64,000 nucleotides of DNA. Source: Methanosarcina mazei S-6. GTDB lineage: Archaea > Halobacteriota > Methanosarcinia > Methanosarcinales > Methanosarcinaceae. Below are positions 1 to 8,023 of this stretch, piece by piece. Numbering within the stretch: position 1 is the stretch's first letter; each line of letters begins with the position of its first letter. A program made the translations under genes and the position numbers. The notes beneath the pieces were generated by a model, which saw only the letters and a list, made by a program, of their open reading frames with translations, was not told the DNA's origin and did not search any database. The stretch covers positions 1,860,001 through 1,924,000 of the forward strand of contig NZ_CP009512.1 of the NCBI RefSeq assembly GCF_000970205.1. Direction: 5' to 3'.

Positions 1-690
1 GCCTTTTTCTGCACTCTGGAAAATCATTTCTAAATTTTTGTCAATAGCTTTTGCAGCTTTTTTCATTTCTTTCCAGGTCTCTGCCCTGTGGGAATAGCGG
101 TCAAGGGCTCTCAGGTGCACAGACAGGACATCGGGCTTTTCTTTCATAGCCTGAAGGGCGTATTCTGTTATCCTGCAGTCATAATCCAGTATGTCTTCGG
201 AATTCGGGACCCCGTAAAAGTCTTTTATCCTTCCTCTGAAACTCTCCGCTCCTTCCGTTTCTATTACAGCGGCGGATTTCATGCCTGCCCTGCAAGCCCA
301 TTCCATAATACTTCTTAGCCTTGGATTTTCAGAGTTTTTTGCTCTTTCACTATAAATGTCAGCAGTCGAGTAAATATTATGTTCTTCCGGAAGATAGCCA
401 GTAAAGATTGAAGCAATTGCAGGAGATGTAATAGTTGCCGGAGACCTGCATTTGAAAAGCAGTCCACTTTCCGTAATTTCATGCAGGTTTTTCATCACCG
501 GTGAGAGGTGCCGGTAAATGGAATATCCAAGGCTGTCAACCACTATAATTACTGCCCTTTTACAGCCTCTTTCTTTTGCATAGTTTTCTACCTCAGGAAT
601 AGGACTCCCCGAAGGAGGAACCATGGGTATTTTTAACAATCTGGAAATCGTGGGCGCAATGTCAATGGTACTGCATTCTAAAGCTTTCAT
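1..690 (-). CDS. Alkaline-phosphatase-superfamily phosphodiesterase-like protein (partial)
   Basis: The reading frame is open from ATG at 690 to the left edge, so the C-terminus lies outside the window (about 230 residues seen). It shows the superfamily's metal-site strand (VVDSLGYS, near residue 50), a nucleophile region of the type SPATITSPAIASIFTG followed by LPEEHNIYS (residues about 83-107), and a later metal-ligand segment LRALDRYSH (near residue 205). This fits type I phosphodiesterase/nucleotide pyrophosphatase-like enzymes, which hydrolyse phosphate esters with two bound metals. Substrate is unknown. No signal peptide is seen, so it is probably cytoplasmic. Odd: the N-terminus begins with a DIAPTISRLLKIP segment, a motif usually near the C-terminus in this superfamily. 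Confidence 0.75.
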   Translation of the reverse strand, partial: MKALECSTIDIAPTISRLLKIPMVPPSGSPIPEVENYAKERGCKRAVIIVVDSLGYSIYRHLSPVMKNLHEITESGLLFKCRSPATITSPAIASIFTGYLPEEHNIYSTADIYSERAKNSENPRLRSIMEWACRAGMKSAAVIETEGAESFRGRIKDFYGVPNSEDILDYDCRITEYALQAMKEKPDVLSVHLRALDRYSHRAETWKEMKKAAKAIDKNLEMIFQSAEKG

Positions 691-880
691 GGGTCTCCCT
701 TATACTTATATTATCTGGCACAACTGTTTATATGTGTTTCCAGAGCTGCTCTGGTTTTATCTGTTCCGGATTAATGAAAAGTTATTAGCATTATTTTTGG
801 ATACCCGGAATAAATATACTCATTAATAAAGCAGTCCAGAAACATTCTGAACTGGAGAAAATGAGTTTGAGGGTCGAGAA

Positions 881-1555
881 ATGAGTATAAAATATGAGGA
901 ACTTTCTGAAGAATTCCCTGAGGAAGGATTTTCTGAAAATGAATTCCTTGAAGAAGGTGAAGAGTTCTCAGAACTTATAAAATATACGATCCCCGGGTAC
1001 ATTTTAGGGCTTCTTGCAGGGGTTTTTCTGGATTTCCAGGGATATCAGCGGAGCCCTGTGGGGCAGTGGCTTGTCAGGACTCTAGCCGGAGAAGGGGAGA
1101 GCATTTTTGAGGGAATTTTTTCCATCCGCCAGCGCATCCGGCAGGCTGAAGGAAGTATGGCAGAAGCTTATGGCTGGGGAAAATTTTTTGGGATTGCTTT
1201 TCCCTGGATAATTGACCTTGGGAGCCGGCTAGCTGGGGTAGATGTTTACGGGGTTGAAGGTTTTTATATCCCGTATTTTTATGCACTCAGTGACCAGATC
1301 GGAGCCAATATTTCAGGTATGCTCTTCCTCAAACGTACTGAAGGATCATGGAAAGCCGGCTTTTCCAGGTATGTCCGTCATCCGGTAATGCTTGCTAGTC
1401 TTTTTATAATCATACTTGTCCCTCTCGGACTGCTTGGTGCAAGAATTCTGGGTTTCAGCCCTACAACTCAGACATTTACAGCCCTCGAGACCATTGCAGC
1501 AAACCTCTGCTGGGTCCCGCCGCTTGCTGGATGGCTAAATGAAAAGTACCGCTGA
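881..1555 (+). CDS. Conserved hypothetical membrane protein
   Basis: A 224-residue protein that I cannot assign to a named family. The first 35 residues are strongly acidic (runs of E). Hydrophobic segments follow at about 36-52 and 170-190, with weaker ones near 105-120 and 200-215, suggesting a small multi-pass membrane protein with an acidic cytoplasmic tail. The ATG at 881 has GAGGGT six bases upstream, which fixes the start. It stands alone, 190 bases from the divergent gene on its left and followed by the promoter of the secreted gene at 1700. Function unknown. Confidence 0.7.
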   Translation: MSIKYEELSEEFPEEGFSENEFLEEGEEFSELIKYTIPGYILGLLAGVFLDFQGYQRSPVGQWLVRTLAGEGESIFEGIFSIRQRIRQAEGSMAEAYGWGKFFGIAFPWIIDLGSRLAGVDVYGVEGFYIPYFYALSDQIGANISGMLFLKRTEGSWKAGFSRYVRHPVMLASLFIIILVPLGLLGARILGFSPTTQTFTALETIAANLCWVPPLAGWLNEKYR

Positions 1556-1585
1556 ATTTAAAGAAAAAAAAGCAGTAGCGATCAA

Positions 1586-1622
1586 AAGTTATATATCTCT
1601 CGAATGACTACATATGTAGTAT
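1586..1622 (+). promoter_or_regulatory. TATA box followed by a 14-bp perfect palindrome
   Basis: A TATA-like TTATATATC at 1589-1597 is followed by the perfect palindrome ACTACATATGTAGT at 1607-1620, which lies where transcription of the gene at 1700 should begin. A palindrome between TATA box and start site is a typical repressor operator position in archaea. The ArsR-type regulator at 2706 is a nearby candidate ligand, by inference only. Confidence 0.4.
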
Positions 1623-1699
1623 AAACACTGCATATAGCAAAAGTAGTGTCCAGCAAGGTATATCGAAAAAAACAAAATAACTTGATGAGGGTGTAAAAA

Positions 1700-2182
1700 A
1701 TGAGGAAAACAATAACAGCAATTCTTATGGGCATACTGCTGATAGGCACTTTCGGAGCGTTTGCTGTCAGTGCAGTTGCTTCGGAAGATGCCGGAAAAGG
1801 ATACGTTTCTGGACCCATGAACAGGTGGGCTGCCAGATATGCGGATTCAGGAGATGGTGCAGGGGACCACCCTTACTGTCCTTATTACGGGACAGGTGAA
1901 ACCGCAGAACTTGAGGTCAAAACTGCAGACGAGGCTTATGAAATAGCAAAATCGGAAATCGATGACAGCATTTCCAGAGATGATATATATCAGAAGGGCC
2001 GCTGGTGGATTGTCTATTATGAAGATGAGGATGGAATCCGCACTCAGGCAAGGATCGATGCAGTAACAGGTGAAGTATTTACCGGATACAGCACCCCTTC
2101 AGGGGCTCAAATGGGCGGCAGGCACGGACGCGGTTCCGGGCATGGCAGAGGTCCGGGAAATTGTATGGGATATGGAAATTAA
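1700..2182 (+). CDS. Secreted PepSY-like domain protein
   Basis: A 160-residue exported protein. Residues 1-26 form a clear signal peptide (basic MRK start, hydrophobic core ILMGILLIGTFGAFAVSAVA). Residues about 70-125 resemble a PepSY domain: an AYEIAKSEI helix, then strands with RWWIVYYEDEDGIRTQARIDAVTGEVF, where the VDxxTGEV-type turn is characteristic. The C-terminus is Gly/His/Arg rich (GGRHGRGSGHGRGPG), possibly metal binding. PepSY domains are often protease inhibitors or sensors outside the cell. The ATG at 1700 has GAGGGTG upstream with a six-base gap. A palindromic operator candidate lies in its promoter. Confidence 0.65.
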   Translation: MRKTITAILMGILLIGTFGAFAVSAVASEDAGKGYVSGPMNRWAARYADSGDGAGDHPYCPYYGTGETAELEVKTADEAYEIAKSEIDDSISRDDIYQKGRWWIVYYEDEDGIRTQARIDAVTGEVFTGYSTPSGAQMGGRHGRGSGHGRGPGNCMGYGN

Positions 2183-2414
2183 AATTGGTTTTAAACCGTA
2201 TATAATTCCCCCTCTTTTTACTTGCTTCAATCAGCTAATTTTTCAGATTTAGTTTTTATATCAGGCTTTTTTTACCGGGTATTTTTTATATTTAAGGTTG
2301 GAATGAGTATTTAAAGGAAAAATAAATTCAATAATAAGCAGTGAATAAGAAAAAATAAAAAATTAAGTGAAAACAAATAAAATAAAAAAATCCAGTTTTT
2401 TCGAGGTGAAATGT

Positions 2415-2630
2415 TTGAACGGTATGGGGTACGGAATGTATGGCTCTTTCTGGGGTTTCTTCCTGAATCTTCTCATTATCCTGCTCATTGCAGGCGTAGC
2501 TGTGTTAATGCTTAATAGGTCCGGTTATATGGCTTCCAGGGATAATGAAAGGCTTGTTAAGATCGAAAAAGATATTGAAGATATTAAAAAAACAGTTGAG
2601 GATATAAAATCCAAACTGGAAGAAATCTAA
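2415..2630 (+). CDS. Small membrane-anchored coiled-coil protein (TTG start)
   Basis: About 71 residues. A GTG at 2367 opens the frame further upstream, but the TTG at 2415 has GAGGTG at 2403-2408 with a six-base spacing and gives a compact protein. It starts with a Gly/Met/Tyr-rich segment (NGMGYGMYGSFWGFF), has one membrane helix (LNLLIILLIAGVAVLML), then a charged coiled coil with K/E/I heptads (ERLVKIEKDIEDIKKTVEDIKSKLEEI). The architecture resembles small envelope-stress membrane proteins, but no family can be named. It lies 75 bases ahead of the ArsR-type gene and may be co-transcribed with it. Confidence 0.6.
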   Translation: MNGMGYGMYGSFWGFFLNLLIILLIAGVAVLMLNRSGYMASRDNERLVKIEKDIEDIKKTVEDIKSKLEEI

Positions 2631-2705
2631 AGTTAATATGCTCAAATTTGTCACACTTAAAATAACTTCCAGGAATACTTTAAGATCAGAAAACTATATT
2701 GATTT

Positions 2706-3023
2706 ATGAGGGTGCACCAGGTGGAAAAATCACTTCAGCAAATAGTTGAAATTGGCGAAGCCCTCTCTCATCCTGTAAGGTTAAAACTTCTTTATCTTCT
2801 GGCTGAAAGAGAGCGGTATGTGTATGAACTCGCCAAAGATCTGGACCTCTCAAGACAGGTTGTAAACCTGCATTTGAAACGCCTGGAAAAAGCTGGATTT
2901 GTCGAGAGTGATCTAAGGCTTGAAGATGATGATATGAGGGCAAAGAAATTTTATCGGCTAAAAGAGTTTGAGGTTTCTCTGAGTATGGAAGATCTCGAAA
3001 AGATTTTTGAAAAGCATTCCTGA
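2706..3023 (+). CDS. ArsR-type winged-helix transcriptional regulator
   Basis: A 105-residue winged helix-turn-helix protein. Residues 15-75 carry the ArsR-type core: IGEALSHPVRLKLLYLLAE (helix 1-2), YVYELAKDLDLSRQVVNLHLKRLEKAGFVES (recognition helix), then an acidic beta wing (LRLEDDDMRAKKFYRL). No Cys cluster for metal sensing is visible, so it may respond to another signal. It follows the small membrane protein at 2415 and the PepSY-like gene and is the natural candidate to regulate them. The ATG lacks a strong ribosome site and the mRNA may be leaderless. Confidence 0.8.
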   Translation: MRVHQVEKSLQQIVEIGEALSHPVRLKLLYLLAERERYVYELAKDLDLSRQVVNLHLKRLEKAGFVESDLRLEDDDMRAKKFYRLKEFEVSLSMEDLEKIFEKHS

Positions 3024-3265
3024 AAAATAGCCCATAACTTCAATCTTATTTTTGAGCCATTTAGATACCCGTAAAAGTATATTTCCAGATTTCTCATTCA
3101 CCATTTATGCTCGGATACAGCAGGAAAAACTGTCTATAAAGTGTCTTTCTTCGTCCCAAATCTTTTGTATCCAGAATCAGAACTCCGGATAAACTGATAT
3201 CTCCATATTTAATAATGTTTAAACAGGCATATATCACAGGATAACCAATCATTATTGGGGTTATC

Positions 3266-4123
3266 ATGGCTACTGGAGTTATTAGGGGCGCGGAGCTTTC
3301 GCCATCGTATATTATTGAAGAGATTCTCGGTTTATATCAAAACATAGTGGTTCTGTCCAATGAAGAAATCGTTTATGGTTTATCGGACCGGAACAGGGAG
3401 CTTTTTCAGGAGCTTGAGTACCTGGTTAGCCTGGAAGTTGAAGATAGTGTGGTGCAGGATATACTACAAAAAAAAGAGCTGGAGCCAGCATTTACTGAAA
3501 TTAAAAGATTCAGGAACCTTTATACCGTAAGACTTGAAACCGAGCATGCAAAAGAAATCCTGTCCAGCGATTCTCCCTGGGCTTCCCTTGAAATGTTCTC
3601 TTTTTACGGAAATTATCTCAAGCTTGTACGCACGGAGTATGAAGGTCTGAGGCTTTCTTCCGGAGATACTGTTTTTTTTCTTGGAAGCGGCCCGCTTCCT
3701 TTAACTCTGATTGTTTTTTTCAGGCTGTACGGAGTGAAAAGCACTGGAATCGAAAAAGACTCCTTCCGGGCAAATCTCTCAAAAAAAGTACTTGAAAAAC
3801 TTGGGCTTTCCAGTGTAATCAAAATAGTAAACGGAAACCACTTTTCTCTAAGCAGGAAGGACTTAAGCTTAAGTCCGGATACAGGGGTAAAAGCCCTGAT
3901 GATAGCTGCCCAGGCTGAACCGAAGAAAGAGATCTTCGAGCACCTTCTGGAAGTCATGCCGATAGGAGGTAGAATTTCGTGCAGGATTTATGAAAAAGGG
4001 CTCCGTAAATTATTGAGTGGAAACTGCCTGTTTGACCTGCCTGAAGGTTTCGTGGAGCAGGAAAGAGTACAACCCCAGCCCCCGGTCTATAACACAGTCA
4101 TATTCTTTGAGAAAAAGAGGTAG
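3266..4123 (+). CDS. Nicotianamine synthase-like protein
   Basis: A 285-residue protein of the nicotianamine synthase family, which condenses aminocarboxypropyl groups from S-adenosylmethionine into nicotianamine or, in archaea, a related opine-like metal chelator. The helical N-terminal domain covers residues 1-115. A Rossmann fold follows, with the SAM motif DTVFFLGSGPLPLTLIVFF (near 132-150), the acidic loop residue in GIEKD (near 160), and LMIAAQAEPKKEIFEHLLEVMPIGGRI (near 210-238). Length suits the shorter archaeal members rather than the plant enzymes. The ATG at 3266 has TGGGGTT upstream. It is monocistronic and convergent with the surface-protein gene. The product and metal are not shown by sequence. 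Confidence 0.75.
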   Translation: MATGVIRGAELSPSYIIEEILGLYQNIVVLSNEEIVYGLSDRNRELFQELEYLVSLEVEDSVVQDILQKKELEPAFTEIKRFRNLYTVRLETEHAKEILSSDSPWASLEMFSFYGNYLKLVRTEYEGLRLSSGDTVFFLGSGPLPLTLIVFFRLYGVKSTGIEKDSFRANLSKKVLEKLGLSSVIKIVNGNHFSLSRKDLSLSPDTGVKALMIAAQAEPKKEIFEHLLEVMPIGGRISCRIYEKGLRKLLSGNCLFDLPEGFVEQERVQPQPPVYNTVIFFEKKR

Positions 4124-4330
4124 GACTTAGCATCCATTTTTTTGCTGCCAAATTGTGTTTCTTGCAGCGATAGTAAATAATGCCGGATAGGAAGTTCCCC
4201 CATCCAGCTTTCTGAGCTTTACTCTTTTTTACCGGATCTGGATTCCGATTTCGAATCCTTCTTACGGAACCGGTGATTGATGCTGTCCGTTTGTAATGTT
4301 TGGTGCTTTTACATTAATCTGGTATTTTTC

Positions 4331-6055
4331 TTATCTTATGCTGCTGGTGTTGTTACACACGTTGACTACATTACTTTTCGTAATTGTACAGTTGCTGTTG
4401 CTTACTGTCAGGTTGACCCTGTAACTGCCCGGTTTACTATATACATGTATAGGGTTCTGTTCAGTTGAATTTGTCCCGTCTCCAAAGGTCCAGTACCATC
4501 TGGTTGCATCTTTTGACAGGTCCGTAAACTTCACTACAAGAATGAGATTGCTGGTGAAGTTTGCAGCAGGGCATTTTGGTACTGTAGGACATGTAGGACA
4601 TGGGCATGTGGGACATGGCGGTTTTGGTACCGGGACAACACATACACAATGTCCAGTGGTAGAAACCGGAATATTGCGTGCAGGCGCCGTTGATATAACA
4701 TTGTTATTTATCGTATTAATTATAGTGACCGTGTTACTGTTAAAGTTAGTCACGTGTGCCTCATTGCCTATTATTGAAATTGCAGCAGGATATTCTCCAA
4801 CATTAATTGTGCCTATAATGTTGTTGTTTATCGTGTTAATCACAGTAACAGTATTGCTGTTAGCGTTACAAACAAATGCCTTATCTCCCGTGACTGCAAT
4901 TCCGGTAGGATAGCTTCCAACGTTAATTGTGCCTATAATGTTGTTATTTATCGTGTTAATCACGGTAACAGTATTGCTGTTAGCATTAGTTACAAATGCT
5001 TTATCTCCTGCGACTGCAATTCCAGCAGGACGCTCGCCAACATTAATTGTAGCTGTTACGTTGTTATTTATTGTGTTAATTACAGTAACAGTATTGTTGT
5101 TAATATTGGTCACAAGCGCCTTTTCTCCTGCAACTGCAATAGCACCAGGTTTTTCTCCAACGTTAATTGTACCTATAACATTGTTGTTTATTGTGTTAAT
5201 TACAGTGACCGTATTACTATTTACATTGGTCACATATGCATTTTCTCCTGCAAATGCAATTCCAGAAGGATAATTTCCAACATTGATTGTTGCTTCAACA
5301 CTGTTGTTTATTGTATTGATTACTGAGACCGTATTGTTGTTAATGTTAGTTACATATGCACGTGTCCCATCTGGACCGACCGCAATTCCTCCGGTATCAG
5401 GGCCTACATCCAGTGTAGATGTAGTATTTGTTTCTTCGTCAATTATAGCGACAGTACCGTTAGTTTCGATTAATGGTGATACGATTTCCGGTGCTGTAAA
5501 ATCCTCCTCAGGTACTGTTATAGCCTCCTCCGGTACTGTTACACTATCTTCTGATACTACTACATCCTCCTGTGGTATTGTTTCAACAGGTACTATTATT
5601 TCTCCAGTGGGCGTCACTTCTTCTGTTGGTGTCACTTCTTCTGTTGGTGTTACTTCTTCTGTTGGTGTTACTTCTTCTGTTGGTGTTACTTCTTCTGTTG
5701 GTGTCACTTCTTCTGTTGGTGTCACTTCTTCAGGAGGTGTCGCTTCTTCAGGAGGTGTTACTTCTTCAGGAGGTGTTACTTCTTCTGTTGGTGTTACTTC
5801 TTCTGTTGGTGTCACTTCTTCGGGAGGTGTCACTTCTTCAGGAGGTGTCGCTTCTTCTGTTGGTGTTACTTCTTCAGGAGGCGTCACTTCTTCGGGAGGT
5901 GTCACTTCTTCTGTAACGTTAGCGTCTGGTTCTGTCGGTAATAACGTTTCCCCGTTCTGTGCGCTAACTGATGCAACAGTTATTGATATTAAAAAGATAG
6001 ACATCATGAAAATGCTTAATATCTTGTGCATACTGTCAGACTTTTGTTTCCCCAT
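4331..6055 (-). CDS. YVTN beta-propeller / PKD surface protein with Pro-Glu-Thr repeat stalk
   Basis: A 574-residue secreted protein. Residues 1-32 are a signal peptide ([22 protein letters not shown]). Residues about 45-160 are a low-complexity stalk made of [12 protein letters not shown] hexapeptides. Residues about 210-455 hold roughly six 42-residue YVTN-type blades ([19 protein letters not shown], then INVGxYPxGIA), forming a beta-propeller as in Methanosarcina surface-layer proteins. After a Cys/Pro-rich hinge ([15 protein letters not shown]) comes a PKD domain ending near residue 565 ([24 protein letters not shown]). It is probably an extracellular adhesin or envelope protein. There is no obvious C-terminal membrane anchor. 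GGAG lies ten bases before the ATG at 6055. Confidence 0.85.
   Translation of the reverse strand: MGKQKSDSMHKILSIFMMSIFLISITVASVSAQNGETLLPTEPDANVTEEVTPPEEVTPPEEVTPTEEATPPEEVTPPEEVTPTEEVTPTEEVTPPEEVTPPEEATPPEEVTPTEEVTPTEEVTPTEEVTPTEEVTPTEEVTPTEEVTPTGEIIVPVETIPQEDVVVSEDSVTVPEEAITVPEEDFTAPEIVSPLIETNGTVAIIDEETNTTSTLDVGPDTGGIAVGPDGTRAYVTNINNNTVSVINTINNSVEATINVGNYPSGIAFAGENAYVTNVNSNTVTVINTINNNVIGTINVGEKPGAIAVAGEKALVTNINNNTVTVINTINNNVTATINVGERPAGIAVAGDKAFVTNANSNTVTVINTINNNIIGTINVGSYPTGIAVTGDKAFVCNANSNTVTVINTINNNIIGTINVGEYPAAISIIGNEAHVTNFNSNTVTIINTINNNVISTAPARNIPVSTTGHCVCVVPVPKPPCPTCPCPTCPTVPKCPAANFTSNLILVVKFTDLSKDATRWYWTFGDGTNSTEQNPIHVYSKPGSYRVNLTVSNSNCTITKSNVVNVCNNTSSIR
5612..5911. repeat. 18-bp minisatellite coding for the TPTEEV stalk
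   Basis: About sixteen tandem copies of an 18-bp unit (plus-strand form GGTGTCACTTCTTCTGTT), with variants where the last bases read AGGA (PPEE) instead of TGTT (PTEE). It lies in frame in the surface-protein gene, so copy-number change would lengthen or shorten the stalk without breaking the frame. Confidence 0.85.
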
Positions 6056-6810
6056 TAGTTATACACTCCAGATTTTGCTAAATTTGATACAATTTGACCT
6101 GGTTCTTTGATTCACTTTTAGCATATATGCTGATTGAGTTATATTACCAGTTTAATTCTCGCCATTATTCTCAGGGGAGAATATTTAGGTAAAACCTATT
6201 TTTGCTTGGAGCGAAAACGGCTCAAATTGCATCTACAAAGTATTAATTTTCGGAGAATATAATAATGAAAGAACTATAATTCAGAAGTCAATATAAATAA
6301 AAACCGGAAATTCTTTAGTCGTATGCTGTGAATATCTTTCAAGCAGTAGCATTCTTGATTGATTCTACTTGTATATTTATGAACTAATAAAAATACTAAC
6401 CTCCTTTTCTATCAACGATAAATTAGAGATTTATACAGCATGGAATTACAGATAGTAGAAAAACTGACAAAAACATCTTATAGCTCTATGTTTGTTATAA
6501 AAATTGGTTTTATTAAAGTATGACCTAAAATATGACTTGAAAACTCAGTAAATTTTTTATACACGTCATCTCATGTATTAGTATGAAATATATACACGGT
6601 TTTTATTGGGTTATGCCTATAGTTTTCTTTCTTACAATATTCTGGATCTTCAAGAAGATTCTAAGTTCTATTAAGTTTCGAAAATCTAATGTCAAATTGC
6701 GCACAGCCGCCCTACCCTGAAGATTCCAAAAAAGAAACTGCTCCAGAAATTTGGAGCGCTGTTCCAGATAAGTAACCTGAGACAATAAATGAATTGAAAC
6801 AATAAACGAA
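6056..6810. other. Long AT-rich intergenic region
   Basis: It holds the promoter of the surface-protein gene (minus strand) and the 3' flank of the MerR gene. A short inverted repeat ATTCTC-AGGG-GAGAAT lies near 6167-6184. A 60-codon minus-strand frame at 6603-6785 has no ribosome site or recognisable composition, and I do not call it a gene. Confidence 0.4.
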
Positions 6811-7665
6811 TTATCTCTCTCTGATCCGGACTTGGACCTCAGTCATCAGTTCTTCTTCCGGGACTTCAGCAGGGTCATTGAAATAAAGTTCCCTGCTCGG
6901 CATCATTGTCTCCAGATTGTTTTCTTCTGCATAGGAAAAAATCTTTTTATAAGCTGCTTCAACCCCGGGGTATGGGCCCCTGTAAATAACGGAAACTGCT
7001 CTTACAGCAGGCAGTGTCTTTATTTCCATTATGGGATCTTCCACTGAGAGCCTTCCTGAAACCGGAAGTGCAATCTCTATATCCGCACCTGTTTCTTTGT
7101 ATTCCTCGTCGTGGCAAAGGAACATAATAGGACCTGTAGTTTTTACACGGTTACGCTGGTTTTCAGGGCTGCTAACACATACACAGATTTCGCCAATTAG
7201 TTTTCCTATAGTTTCTACAAAGTTCCCTTTTTCACGTTTGCTCAATACTCGCAGCTCAGGAATCTCTTTAATAACGGGTTCTGTAATTGACATTTTGAAT
7301 ATCTCCTTAACTTTTCCATTCTGTCTGCAGGCGCCCTGCAAAATGCCCTCGATCCTCTGCAGCTTTCCTGCCTCCAGCCGGACTTCCTCAAGCCTCTTCC
7401 TGAAACAGGTCTCAATAAATTCATTATTTCCTTTGCTTTCTGCGTCCAGAAGCATGGAAATTTCCTCAAGGGAAAATCCCAGGAAAGTAAAGGTCTTGAT
7501 TTTCATTCCCAGCTCGATCTGGGGAACCGTATAGTAACGGTAGCCTGTAAAAGAGTCTTTTACTTCCGGAACAAGCAGCTCTTTACTATCATAGAGCCTG
7601 AGAGCTTTCTGGGAGAGACGGGTCATAAGGGAAAATTTTCCGATTGGGATCTGATCGACTGGCAT
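6811..7665 (-). CDS. MerR-family regulator with GyrI-like effector domain
   Basis: About 284 residues. Residues 7-75 are a MerR DNA-binding domain (IGKFSLMTRLSQKALRLYD, then the winged part with GYRYYTVPQIELGMKIKTF). A connecting helix follows (about 95-115), then a GyrI/BmrR-like effector-binding domain (residues about 140-284, with VRAVSVIYRGPYPGVEAAYKKI and a C-terminal MTEVQVRIR strand). Such proteins activate drug- or stress-responsive promoters by distorting an operator in the spacer. The ATG at 7665 is preferred, but a TTG at 7674 is equally possible since no Shine-Dalgarno precedes either and the message may be leaderless. A near-perfect dyad lies upstream (7710-7729), consistent with autoregulation. 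Confidence 0.85.
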   Translation of the reverse strand: MPVDQIPIGKFSLMTRLSQKALRLYDSKELLVPEVKDSFTGYRYYTVPQIELGMKIKTFTFLGFSLEEISMLLDAESKGNNEFIETCFRKRLEEVRLEAGKLQRIEGILQGACRQNGKVKEIFKMSITEPVIKEIPELRVLSKREKGNFVETIGKLIGEICVCVSSPENQRNRVKTTGPIMFLCHDEEYKETGADIEIALPVSGRLSVEDPIMEIKTLPAVRAVSVIYRGPYPGVEAAYKKIFSYAEENNLETMMPSRELYFNDPAEVPEEELMTEVQVRIRER

Positions 7666-7730
7666 CTTGCTCAACCCGTTAATTGTCCTGAAATTAGATA
7701 AACTGCCTTACTTTTCCCCGGGGAAAGGTT
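7661..7730 (-). promoter_or_regulatory. MerR gene promoter with GC-rich dyad (copy 1 of 3)
   Basis: Reading on the minus strand: the dyad at 7710-7729 (core TTTCCCCGGGGAAA), then a TATA-like TTTATCTAA about 30 bases ahead of the ATG, then the first codons. The same 70-bp segment recurs at 12143-12213 and 22403-22473. The GC-rich dyad stands out sharply in AT-rich DNA and is the likely binding site of the MerR protein. Confidence 0.65.
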
Positions 7731-8023
7731 TGAGTTTAAGAATAAATGTGTATTTAACATCCTCGTTTTTGAGAATTTTGATTTGATTAAAAAATAATAA
7801 TTCTACAGTGTTAGATTCAAGGACGTGATCATATTGTAATTACAATTCTATATTTATCCTTCATATTTAATTAGTTATAAATGTAAAAAGCAGTTAGTAT
7901 TTTTTAATAGGACGAAACCGCAAACAAAAAGGAGTATCTCAAACTGGACAAATAATATGATCTATTTTTTTTGTAAGATTTAACCAATAGCTCACGGACA
8001 CGGCAAACTTATGGAGTAACTAA

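Noticed and set aside
4235-4265. tRNA-like TTCGAATCC sequence
   Set aside because: No cloverleaf arms pair around it; it is chance similarity to a T-loop.
5572-5916. Plus-strand leucine-rich frames opposite the surface-protein repeat
   Set aside because: They are the antisense of the TPTEEV minisatellite; the low-complexity LLLVSLL pattern comes from the repeat, and the minus strand carries signal peptide, YVTN and PKD domains.
6603-6785. 60-codon minus-strand frame
   Set aside because: No ribosome site, no family, and composition like the non-coding surroundings.
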